Assembly (NCBI GenBank): GCA_009885935.1
Contig: VFJT01000103.1
Location: 1-40,289 of the forward strand
Reading direction: 5' to 3'
Origin: Gammaproteobacteria bacterium
GTDB lineage: Bacteria > Pseudomonadota > Gammaproteobacteria > UBA1113
Length of the DNA stretch: 40,289 nucleotides
The notes below the pieces were generated by a model. The model had not been told where the DNA came from, did no database searches, and saw nothing but the letters and a program-made list of their open reading frames with translations. Numbering within the stretch: position 1 is the stretch's first letter; every line of letters starts with the position of its first letter. Position numbers and translations under genes: made by a program. Positions 1 to 7,600 of this stretch are shown in pieces.

Positions 1-718
1 GTGGTAGGGCTGTAATAATAAACGATGCTTTTAATAAGGATATCCATTCTTTTATCGTATTGCGGGATAAACCTAAATCGTTAGCCAAGGAAGTATAATC
101 TACTAATTGACCAATGCGCGTTGCCACCAAATTTAAGAAACGACGAAATTGATCCAAATCTTTAATGTTGATCATCATTTTAACATCGCGCTCTACATAA
201 GTCTGTAGATAATCGCGATAGAAACGCTGCGGCTCAATATGATGCTGATAGATTCGTGGATAAAACCCGTAAAACAATTGCTGATCTAAGCTTTGCTCTA
301 AAGATGCGGCTTTTAATTCTGCCAAACTTAAGGGCATTAAATGGAGTATACCCGTTCTGCCTGCCAGTGATTGGCTAATTTCCGCTTGTAATGATAGCTG
401 ATGGCTACCACTTAATATAAATAGGCCAGGACGATTTTGCGCATCTACAATGCCTTGAATATAAGACAGCAATGTTGGGACTCTTTGTACCTCATCTAGG
501 ATGGCACCATCGGGATATTGGGCTAAGAACTGGCGTGGATCTTCTGTTGCAAAACTGCGTACATCGGGGTCTTCTAAACTGAGGTAAGGTTTATTTGGGA
601 AAGCCATTTTCACTAAAGTTGTTTTCCCCGATTGCCTAGGTCCTAAGAGGCTAACTACCGGATAAGATGCAGCTGAGCGTATTAACTCTGGAAGTAGCGC
701 GCGTTCTATTTGTAACAT
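1..718 (-). CDS. AAA (AAA_14) / DUF4143-family ATPase, C-terminus cut by window edge
   Basis: The minus-strand frame is open from an ATG at 718 to the window edge (239 codons visible, no stop), so the C-terminal part is missing. Visible features are a Walker A motif GPRQSGKTT at residues 26-34, a Walker B ILDEVQ at 73-78, a sensor-like LSGSHQ near 102, and the family signature YVERDV at 174-179. A helical region follows (RIGQLVDYTSLANDLGLSRN, 201-220) that resembles the winged-helix start of DUF4143. These ATPases are widespread, often mobile or accessory, and their function is largely unknown; links to toxin-antitoxin-like behaviour have been suggested but nothing here shows it. A promoter and a long palindrome lie directly upstream. 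A second member of the same family is at 27153-28382, but the two proteins differ clearly in sequence, so this is not a recent duplication. Confidence 0.85.
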   Translation of the reverse strand, partial: MLQIERALLPELIRSAASYPVVSLLGPRQSGKTTLVKMAFPNKPYLSLEDPDVRSFATEDPRQFLAQYPDGAILDEVQRVPTLLSYIQGIVDAQNRPGLFILSGSHQLSLQAEISQSLAGRTGILHLMPLSLAELKAASLEQSLDQQLFYGFYPRIYQHHIEPQRFYRDYLQTYVERDVKMMINIKDLDQFRRFLNLVATRIGQLVDYTSLANDLGLSRNTIKEWISLLKASFIITALP

Positions 719-747
719 AGTGGATTCTCATGCTATATGATAAGTTA

Positions 748-776
748 AGTATACATAAAGATGGCAGTAATTTCAA
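748..776 (-). promoter_or_regulatory. Sigma-70-like promoter of the DUF4143 ATPase
   Basis: Read on the minus strand, TTGAAA (776-771) and TATACT (753-748) are separated by exactly 17 bp. This predicts a transcript start near 741, about 23 nt before the ATG at 718. The 34-bp palindrome begins 8 bp upstream of the -35 box. Confidence 0.5.
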
Positions 777-783
777 TATTTTC

Positions 784-817
784 ATGTAATATGTATAGTT
801 GACTATACATATTACAT
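784..817. promoter_or_regulatory. 34-bp palindrome upstream of the ATPase promoter
   Basis: Arms 784-799 (ATGTAATATGTATAGT) and 802-817 are perfect reverse complements over 16 bp with a 2-nt centre. The centre lies about 60 bp upstream of the predicted transcript start. There is no T-run, so it is not a terminator. The position would suit an activator or a divergent operator, but there is no divergent gene within about 250 bp. Confidence 0.6.
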
Positions 818-955
818 AAGGTTGAAAGCGTAGGCACAAACCAGCAACGCAAGTTATTGATAAAAAAGCAAACAAAACAGTCCAAGCAGCCGCATGAATT
901 GTGCGAAATATCTTAAAGTGATATAGCTGAAAAAACCACTTTTACCTATAAGCCA

Positions 956-985
956 TTGATTTTCAAAAAAATTGCACATTAAAAT
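956..985 (+). promoter_or_regulatory. Possible promoter of the candidate small RNA
   Basis: TTGATT (956-961) and TAAAAT (980-985) are separated by 18 bp on the plus strand, predicting a start near 992. The match is moderate and the region is AT-rich, so chance is possible. It matters because a plus-strand terminator at 1206-1238 otherwise has no upstream plus-strand gene. Confidence 0.3.
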
Positions 986-991
986 AGCTTC

Positions 992-1238
992 CGGTCGACC
1001 ACCTGTAGTGTTTGCAATCAAAAAGTGACTGTTCTATCCTGAATTGGTGTGCAGGACGCGCACAATTATGGAAGAGATCTAATGTACAGGGCGTACGAAG
1101 TTCAGGGAAGATTTGTTAGGCGTACATGAGGTGCGCGTTTAGGGATGATTGACTCGCTTAAGGATTAAGCCTAAAGACCATTATCAAGGATGTTAAGGGC
1201 AGGGTAAAGGACGGTGTTAAAACCGTCCTTTATTTTTT
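992..1238 (+). ncRNA. Candidate small RNA with several GGA motifs (RsmY/RsmZ-like?)
   Basis: The interval is bounded by a possible promoter and a strong intrinsic terminator, without an ORF. Long-range pairing is visible: ACGCGCAC near 1056 with GTGCGCGT near 1131, enclosing ATGTAC/GTACAT. The hairpin at 1156-1170 (GCTTAA-GGA-TTAAGC) shows a GGA in its loop, the form bound by CsrA/RsmA. About seven GGA trinucleotides occur in the last 190 nt, several as AGGA. I see no GacA/LetA box of the usual palindromic form, and no similarity to 6S RNA, tmRNA, RNase P or 4.5S RNA as I know them. The RNA could equally be a leader remnant or a trans-acting RNA of another type. Confidence 0.3.
1206..1238 (+). 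terminator. Intrinsic terminator on the plus strand with no upstream plus-strand gene
   Basis: A perfect 10-bp stem (AAAGGACGGT 1206-1215, ACCGTCCTTT 1222-1231) with a 6-nt loop is followed by T1233-1238. On the minus strand the hairpin is followed only by TTTACC, so it works best for plus-strand transcripts. It overlaps the stop codon of rluD (1230-1232). Confidence 0.7.
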
Positions 1239-2210
1239 GGGCGTGGCCATATTTTTCATATCGTCTTGCAATAAACGAATCAAATCCAGCATATCCTCGG
1301 GACAAGGTACGGACCAAGAAAGTGTTTCGCCACTAACGGGGTGCGTTAATGCCAAATGCGTTGCGTGCAAAGCTTGGCGATGAAAATTTTGCAAAGCTTC
1401 TACTAAACTAACATCGGCTTCTCGTGGAAATTTAGGTCGGCCGCCATAGGTGGCATCGCCTACAATCGGATGATGGATATGCGCCAAATGCACGCGAATT
1501 TGATGCGTACGCCCTGTTTCCAGTTGCACACGTAATAGAGTATGCGCGCGAAAACGTTCTACAACACGATAATGGGTAATCGCTACACGGCCGCTGTCTC
1601 TCACCGCCATGCGCGTGCGTGCTTGCGTATGCCGCCCTATAGGCGCATCTATGGTGCCGCCAGCGGTGATCATCCCTTGACATAAAGCCAAATATTCTCG
1701 TTTAACCAGGTGTTTTTGCATTTGCCGGATTAAATGGGTGTGGGCGCTCAGGGTTTTAGCGATCACCAATAGGCCGCTGGTGTCTTTGTCTAAGCGATGC
1801 ACGAGGCCTGCGCGCGGTAAAGTGCTTAATGACGAGCAATGGTGCAGCAAAGCATTCACCAAGGTATGATCAGGATTACCGGCACCGGGATGTACAATTA
1901 AACCCACCGGTTTATTGATGACTAAAATGGTCTCGTCTTCATATACAATATTCAGAGCTATGGCTTCGGCTTTGGCCGTCGTTTCCTCTAAAGCGAGCGT
2001 GCTTAGACTCAAGCATTCCCCCCCTTTTAACAATTCCTTGCCTTTTAAAACCTGACCATCGCATAACAACTGCTCTGATTTTATCCATTTTTGCAATAAG
2101 CTGCGTGAGTACTGAGCGAATAATAAGGCTGCAGCACGGTCTAGTCTATAGCCCGCCCATTCTGTGGGTACTATTGCGGATAGGTGTAGGTTTGTATCTG
2201 TTTTAGACAT
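1230..2210 (-). CDS. rluD: 23S rRNA pseudouridine synthase RluD
   Basis: This enzyme makes pseudouridines in helix 69 of 23S rRNA (positions 1911, 1915 and 1917 in E. coli). An S4-like RNA-binding domain covers about residues 15-70. The RluA-type catalytic core follows, with INKPVGLIVHPG near 98-109 and the signature HRLDKDTSGLL holding the catalytic Asp141; the conserved ETGRTHQIRVHL follows later. The length (326 aa) is normal. The frame stays open further upstream to 2345, but those extra 45 codons translate a palindromic repeat element, so I place the start at the ATG at 2208-2210, which precedes MSKTDTNLHLSA. The ribosome binding site (AGAGA) is weak. bamD lies divergently upstream, a pairing found in other gammaproteobacteria. 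Confidence 0.93.
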   Translation of the reverse strand: MSKTDTNLHLSAIVPTEWAGYRLDRAAALLFAQYSRSLLQKWIKSEQLLCDGQVLKGKELLKGGECLSLSTLALEETTAKAEAIALNIVYEDETILVINKPVGLIVHPGAGNPDHTLVNALLHHCSSLSTLPRAGLVHRLDKDTSGLLVIAKTLSAHTHLIRQMQKHLVKREYLALCQGMITAGGTIDAPIGRHTQARTRMAVRDSGRVAITHYRVVERFRAHTLLRVQLETGRTHQIRVHLAHIHHPIVGDATYGGRPKFPREADVSLVEALQNFHRQALHATHLALTHPVSGETLSWSVPCPEDMLDLIRLLQDDMKNMATPKK

Positions 2211-2250
2211 GACTGTTTCTCTGATTTTTATATATACTCTTCGCATTTGA

Positions 2251-2341
2251 TTTTTAGGGTGTGTTGCCTTCGCCCATCTCGCACCAGTCATGTAGGGTAC
2301 TACACTCCTGGTGCTCGGGGGCTCGGCGCCTACCCTAAAAA
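2251..2341. repeat. MITE/RPE-like nested palindromic element between rluD and bamD
   Basis: Perfect 10-bp terminal inverted repeats TTTTTAGGGT (2251-2260) and ACCCTAAAAA (2332-2341) enclose a second inverted pair GCACCAG (2281-2287)/CTGGTGC (2308-2314) and an apical hairpin TGTAG/CTACA (2291-2295, 2300-2304). The 91-bp unit could fold into one long structure. No target-site duplication is obvious. The rluD frame is open through it. The shape resembles a non-autonomous palindromic element, but no second copy is in this window. Confidence 0.5.
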
Positions 2342-2487
2342 CCAACTGCTGTGAGTATAGCGGCGATTCTGGCTGTATTAACGACAGATTGCAAGCAAAA
2401 GGGATGAATGAGCATGTTTTATATACAGGTTAAAGATAAAACCATTTTTTTGGGGCCTGAAAACCTGTTTTTTACCACAAATTTTCG

Positions 2488-2493
2488 TATAAT
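2488..2493 (+). promoter_or_regulatory. -10 box of the bamD promoter
   Basis: TATAAT at 2488-2493 lies 43 bp before the bamD ATG. At 17 bp upstream only CTGTTT (2465-2470) is present, so the -35 box is weak. The surrounding 2342-2536 region contains no gene. Confidence 0.4.
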
Positions 2494-2536
2494 GCACTTT
2501 GGCGCGTGATTATAACTCTGACACTAAGGATTGATA

Positions 2537-3313
2537 ATGAAAAAACAACAACGGCTCATTTTAGCGTTAGCAGTGCTCTTTCTTGCCGCCTGTTCAGACG
2601 ACGTGAAAACGCCAGCCGATATTTATAAAGGCCAATCGGCTGAAGTTATTTTTAATGGGGGTGAGGCTTCTTTAGCAAAAGGCAGCTACCAAGATGCCGT
2701 GCAACGTTTTGAAGGTTTAGATGCTTTGTATCCTTTTAGCCCTTATGAAGAGCAATCACAACTCAATATCATTTATGCTTATTACAAAACAAACGATTAT
2801 GCCATGTCTGCGGCGGCAGCTGATCGCTTTATTCATCTCTACCCACGTAGCGCACATGTGGATTATGCTTATTATATGAAAGGGATCGCCAATACCACTG
2901 TCAACCGTGGCTTAGGCTCGAGTGTAGTGCAATTGGATATTTCTACACGCGATTTGGGCTCGGCCAAGGAAGCATTTAACGACTTTAACCAGTTGGTGAT
3001 CAATTACCCTAATAGCCCGTATACACCCGCGGCACGCAGTCGTATGATTTATTTGCGTAATACTTTAGCGCAATCCGAGCTGAATATTGCTCAATTCTAT
3101 TATGACCATCGCGCTTATGTTGCTGCCGCCAATCGTGCCAACGAGGTGGTGAAAGATTATCAGCAAGCGCCGGCAGTCATTCCCGCTTTGGCGTTGATGG
3201 TGAAATCGTATAGGCAATTGAATCTAGAGGAACCCGCGAATAAAGCGCTGCAAGTGTTGGCTTATAATTACCCCGATTCGCCTGAATATAAGGCATTGGT
3301 GGGAAAGGCATAA
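2537..3313 (+). CDS. bamD: Outer membrane assembly lipoprotein BamD (ComL)
   Basis: BamD is an essential lipoprotein of the BAM complex that inserts beta-barrel proteins into the outer membrane. The sequence shows a lipoprotein signal peptide ending in LAAC (lipidated Cys19), then TPR-like helical hairpins. These include YQDAVQRFEGLDALYPFSPY and the typical YPRSAHVDYAYYMKGI segment, ending near residue 258, the usual length. The ATG at 2537 is preceded by AAGGA at 2526-2530 with a 6-nt gap; the in-frame TTG two codons earlier overlaps this spacer and is less likely. The neighbours are rluD (divergent) and mltB (convergent). A GTAGGGGC-type hairpin repeat follows 12 bp after the stop. Confidence 0.95.
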   Translation: MKKQQRLILALAVLFLAACSDDVKTPADIYKGQSAEVIFNGGEASLAKGSYQDAVQRFEGLDALYPFSPYEEQSQLNIIYAYYKTNDYAMSAAAADRFIHLYPRSAHVDYAYYMKGIANTTVNRGLGSSVVQLDISTRDLGSAKEAFNDFNQLVINYPNSPYTPAARSRMIYLRNTLAQSELNIAQFYYDHRAYVAAANRANEVVKDYQQAPAVIPALALMVKSYRQLNLEEPANKALQVLAYNYPDSPEYKALVGKA

Positions 3314-3325
3314 AACAGCGTTTTT

Positions 3326-3356
3326 CGTAGGGGCGGGCACAGGGGCCCGCCCCTAT
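3326..3356. repeat. GTAGGGGC-family hairpin repeat, copy A (half unit)
   Basis: Arms TAGGGGCGGGC (3328-3338) and GCCCGCCCCTA (3345-3355) pair perfectly around a 6-nt loop. The 24 nt from 3315 to 3338 are identical to 26341-26364 at copy D, so the repeat extends a little left of the hairpin. It sits between the convergent genes bamD and mltB. Confidence 0.75.
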
Positions 3357-3389
3357 GGGAGAGCATCTATTCCACGAAGGGATGTCTAA

Positions 3390-4409
3390 TCACGCAATAC
3401 TACAACTTTTCACCTTTTCTTGCCAGCACTGATCTAATATACTGCTCAGAGTATACACCGCCATGGCGTAGTTAATGCTGGTATTGTAACGCGCGATGGC
3501 ATAAAAATTATTAAAGCCCATATAATAAAGGGGTTCTTCTGGCATGTTTAGCCGTACAATATTCGCTTTTAAGTTGGCATCATAATCACCGTCGACTTGT
3601 AAACCCAAGGCACTTAATTGTTTTAAAGTTTTAGTGGGCGGTACATTTGGCCTAAGCAAAGTCAGAGCACTTTTCTTAGAAACTGTGACTTCGGCGATAA
3701 TAGGTTCATCGCGTTTCCAACCATTTTTCTTCAAATAATTAGCCACGCTGGCCATGATGTCGTCTTCATTTTTTTGTAAATTGATGTAATGGGTTCCTTC
3801 ATAGGTAACGGCATAATATCTATAACTGCTGGGCATAAATTGCGGCATGCCTATGGCGCCTGCGTAAGAGCCTTTTAAGTACAGTGGGGCTAGGTGATGT
3901 TCGCGTACTAGACGTAAGTATTCTGCCAGTTCTCTACGGAAAAACTTTGCTCGCGGCGGGTATTCAAAAGCCAGCGTGGTCAAGGCATCCATGACACGAT
4001 AGTCACCTTGTCTTTCACCGTAAAAGGTTTCCACCCCTAAAATGGCGACGATAACGGAAGCCGGCACGCCATATTGTTCTTGAATATTCGCTAAGACCTT
4101 ATAGTGTTTCTGCCAAAAGCGATATCCCTCTACAACGCGGCCATCGCTGATAAAAAAGTTTTTATAAAACAACCAATCTTTGTCTTCAGCCGGATTACTG
4201 ATCGATTTAATGGCTTCAGGCTGTAAATCTACTTGATCAAAGAGGTGATTCAGGTATTTAGCATCAAAATTATCTTCTTTTACCATGGTCTGGATAAAGG
4301 CTTGTACATCTGGGCGTTGGCTTAATTCTGCCGCTTGTAGGGGCAAAGCAGGAGCTGTTAGACAGAAAAAGCAGAATACAGCAAAGGCTTTTTTTAAGGG
4401 GGCGCGCAT
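3390..4409 (-). CDS. mltB: Lytic murein transglycosylase B
   Basis: MltB cleaves the MurNAc-GlcNAc bond in peptidoglycan, leaving 1,6-anhydro ends, and acts in the periplasm during wall growth. Residues 1-27 form a cleavable signal peptide (LPLQAAELS). There is no convincing lipobox, so this copy is probably soluble rather than a lipoprotein. The catalytic Glu127 lies in ILGVETFYGE, and AGAIGMPQFMPSSY at 183-196 is the family substrate-cleft motif. At 339 aa it matches the Slt35/MltB family. In many gammaproteobacteria mltB directly follows rodA; here a 4.7-kb opposite-strand gene lies between them and mltB has its own promoter. The ATG at 4409 has AGGA upstream. Confidence 0.93.
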   Translation of the reverse strand: MRAPLKKAFAVFCFFCLTAPALPLQAAELSQRPDVQAFIQTMVKEDNFDAKYLNHLFDQVDLQPEAIKSISNPAEDKDWLFYKNFFISDGRVVEGYRFWQKHYKVLANIQEQYGVPASVIVAILGVETFYGERQGDYRVMDALTTLAFEYPPRAKFFRRELAEYLRLVREHHLAPLYLKGSYAGAIGMPQFMPSSYRYYAVTYEGTHYINLQKNEDDIMASVANYLKKNGWKRDEPIIAEVTVSKKSALTLLRPNVPPTKTLKQLSALGLQVDGDYDANLKANIVRLNMPEEPLYYMGFNNFYAIARYNTSINYAMAVYTLSSILDQCWQEKVKSCSIA

Positions 4410-4439
4410 AACAGTTTATCCTGAAATGAATGGTAAGGA

Positions 4440-4469
4440 ATTATACGGGTTTGTAGGGGGGGTTGTAAA
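4440..4469 (-). promoter_or_regulatory. Promoter of mltB
   Basis: On the minus strand TTTACA (4469-4464) and TATAAT (4445-4440) are 18 bp apart, giving a start near 4433, about 24 nt before the mltB ATG. A C-rich stretch lies in the spacer. Confidence 0.5.
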
Positions 4470-4564
4470 CTGCAAGACTATAAATCAAGCACTTAGATGA
4501 TAAAAACGGGTTTTTGACTATTTTTAAATCTTTTTTGATAAAACAGTGCTTTTTTTAAGACGGT

Positions 4565-4580
4565 TTAATATTACCTTAAT
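4565..4580 (+). promoter_or_regulatory. PmrA-box-like site before the giant coiled-coil gene
   Basis: TTAATATTACCTTAAT at 4565-4580 fits the tandem-repeat consensus described for PmrA in Legionella and Coxiella (cTTAATATT, two bases, CTTAAT) at every position except the leading c, which is t. It ends 10 bp before the -10 box, about where the -35 box would be, as expected for a PmrA-activated promoter. The region is AT-rich, so chance is not excluded, but the match, spacing and gene type agree. Confidence 0.6.
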
Positions 4581-4587
4581 GAACAGT

Positions 4588-4596
4588 TGGTATAAT
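4588..4596 (+). promoter_or_regulatory. Extended -10 promoter of the giant coiled-coil gene
   Basis: TGGTATAAT is a perfect extended -10 element (TGnTATAAT) with no good -35 box at 17 bp, typical of an activator-dependent promoter. The predicted start is near 4603, leaving a leader of about 57 nt. Confidence 0.55.
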
Positions 4597-4659
4597 AGCC
4601 ATAATGAGTGACCGAGTTGGTTGTTCTAGAAAGTAAAAATAGATAAAACGAGGTGTATC

Positions 4660-7600
4660 ATGCCATTTCCACTTTTAATCATTCCTGTAGCAAGCGCAGC
4701 TTACAAAGTAGGTAAGATTACAGCAAAGGGTATCTTTGTTGCCCGGCTAGTATTTTGGGCCTTAGATATGAAAGAGCTGTACGATACACACGCACGTTCC
4801 TCTGACTTTGACTTCGATATTGAAGGTGCTGTATTCCAAGGCGAAGAAGAGGCTATAAAAGGGCGTAAATACCATAAATGTGAACCTACTGTTGTGCTGG
4901 AAAATGTAGAGGGCAGAGAAGTCTGTAAGGGCATAAAAATAGGGGATGTTGATTACACATTGGATGAAAATGGCGAATATTTTTTATATGACAATAAACT
5001 CCTTTTTGCAAAACTAGGCGAACCCATTTGCGAAATATCCTGTGATGGGTTGGCTCCTGAAAAAAATAATCTCATCAGTTCTGCCAATGAAGCAGGAGAA
5101 TTCTCACCCGCAGAAGAAAAGGAAATCAGAGAAGTATTCTTACAAAAGTTATTTAAACCTAGAAAGGTTACGGATACTTTGAATCAGCCTAAAATAATCA
5201 TGCAGAAAGTTAAACTGCAAGATGGTTCAACAGTAGAAGTGTGTGCACAAGTGAAAATAGGGCGTAATCCACCGCGCGATATCGATTCTAACGGAGAATA
5301 TTTTGTTTATGGTAACAATATTCTTTTTGCAAAGCCAGGGCAAGAATGGGCTAAGATAAAAATAGAGAAAAAAGATGGCGTGCTTATTAAAGGGATAGCT
5401 CAGGATGGAAGGAGCGCTTATACGCTAGAACAAGAACAGCGTGTAAATGATCTATTCAAGGCAAAATTGAAGAAAGAGAAAGAACAGGCCCTGAAAGAAT
5501 TTACTGCGTATCTTCCAAAAGAATATAGGGCGCCTTTCACAAATTTACAAGAAGGTTTAGCTAAAATCAGTGAGTTACGTGCTGAGGATGTGAATACTTG
5601 GGCTCCAAGACGATTATATAATAGGTTAATGGCTGAAAAGATATTTGACCCAAAAGATGATCTGGGCAAATTTATGGCCTATATGCTAAACATAGAATGC
5701 TTAGAAGCAGATTTACGTGTGGTTGCACAACGTTTTGAAAGTAAGCAGCAGGATTATACTAGCTGTTATGGTGCAGATAGCATAAAAGATGAACAGATCA
5801 TTTTAGATACCAGCAAAAAGTGGATATTAGATGGTGACTTGACTGTCCTGGAGAAATATAAGAATACTCTAAAGCAGCAAAAACAAGAGCTTGAAGCAAT
5901 TCAGAAAAAGCTCAACGAAAGAAATAATCGTGCTTCTGAAGTATTCGACATTCCAGCGGATAAAGAAGCAAAAGGCAATATCTTTGGTAAAATACAAGCG
6001 CTTTTCCCAAAACCAAACCCTCTTACTCGATTTACGATCTGGGTTTCTTCTATTTTTGGGGGCAAACGAAATACGGTCTACAATCAGTTTAGAAAAGCTG
6101 TTTTGGGAATAGAATCTAAAATTTCAGATACCGTTGAAATGGAAGAAACTATGCGAAAAAAAGTTGCGGATAATATCCATGCATTAGGGCAAGAAATAAA
6201 GGTCACAGATAAAAAAATAGAGACGGTGCAAAGTGTTAAAGAACAGATCGTAGCAAAGAAAGCTGAGGTTAAAGCCAAAGCACGCTCTTTTATTGATCAA
6301 GTAGATGAACAAGAAAGGAAAATCTCAAATCAGGAAAGAATCAAAGAAGAATTGACTCAAGCACAGCAAGAACAACAAGCAAAAATTACCAAAATCACTG
6401 CAGATGTGGCAGCCTTTAAGGCAAGACGAGATGCTTTATCCCTATTCTATGGAGTTGGGTCAAGCGAAATGAATAAGCCCGCTTTGATTGGTGCTCAAGA
6501 TGTTATTGCTGTGGACGCGATAAGTTTGGGCGAAACGAATAGTCTTATCCAGAGGGAGAAAAAAATACTCGGGAGCATGGATGAAGATACTAATCCTAAT
6601 TTTACTCCAGGGCATATAGTTCGTGGTGGACTAACCCGATTGAATGATTTAGAAGAAATGAGTCGTAGTCTGGATCCCAATGGTGGACATAGTGAAACAA
6701 GCACCTACATAGAGGGCGAATTAAATAAAACGAAGGCAGCTTTAGAGGATGTAAAAACAGCACTTGACTCTCGACTAGATAATATTGAAACGTATAAAAA
6801 GCAGAGCTTAGCTTATGCTAAAGATACTATTGCTATGGCGATGGGTTCTGTTGAAACGCAATTAGCGGGTTATGATGAAGCATTAAAAGCAGCTGTAAAA
6901 GAATCGGGATCGAATCCATTTTTTCATGAACAGGGTTTGCTGTATAAAGCCATTCAACAAAGAGGTGAGCTTGCTAATTATTTGAATGATTCAAGTTTAG
7001 TTGGACACTTAGACGCGAAAGGCGAAGTTATGCGCCAGAAACTTTTGGAACTTCAAGGGCTTTCTGCAGAGGACTATAGCGAAAAACTAAATGAAATTAA
7101 GAATGGTAACTTAGAACAATTAAGAAATGGATTTAGTGAGGCGCTTGGTCAGTTTAATAAACTTCGTTCTCTGTTAAGAAGTCTAGAAGGGGCACTCACG
7201 AGCCAAAATTATGCTGAGAAAATAGAGGAAATATGGGGCGTTATCGCAGAACTTCAAGAGCTATCAAGGAAAATAGATGGATTGAAACTAGAAGTAGAAG
7301 CAGCAACGAGATTGGCACAAGACAATTCAAAAACAGCCGATGAAATTATCGAGCAAGTGGCTACTCTGGCTAAGCAAGCTGAAGAAAGAACAGCCGCTGC
7401 TAGAAGAGAAGTTGAAAAGAGCGAAGCAAGCAGAATGGAAAGTAAAGCAGAAGTTACAGCGGCGGAGAGTAAACCTGCACTCATACAGCGCCCATTACAT
7501 AGGATGGAGCTTGTGGCCGATATTCATGTAGGCGAAGCTCGCACATACATTCAAGAAAAAACGGGGTTTATAAACACGGCACTTAAAGAGATGTCTGAAT

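Larger units (their letters stand above)
719..1229. other. 511-bp gene-free region
   Basis: No convincing coding frame is present: short frames lack ribosome binding sites and family resemblance. The left third holds the ATPase promoter and palindrome. The right half holds a candidate small RNA ending at an orphan intrinsic terminator. Between about 820 and 955 I see nothing recognisable. Confidence 0.5.

Noticed and set aside
1206..1238. Hairpin as the terminator of rluD
   Set aside because: On the minus strand the stem is not followed by a usable T-run; the geometry fits the plus strand.
992..1238. 6S RNA, tmRNA, RNase P or 4.5S RNA
   Set aside because: None of the conserved elements I know (tag reading frame with T-loop, SRP tetraloop region, RNase P core, 6S closing stem) could be found.
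2531..2536. TTG start of bamD two codons upstream
   Set aside because: It directly follows the AAGGA ribosome site with no spacer, whereas the ATG at 2537 is spaced correctly.
4604..4636. Possible 10-residue leader peptide before the giant coiled-coil gene
   Set aside because: It begins at the predicted transcript start, has no ribosome site and no attenuator-like structure follows.
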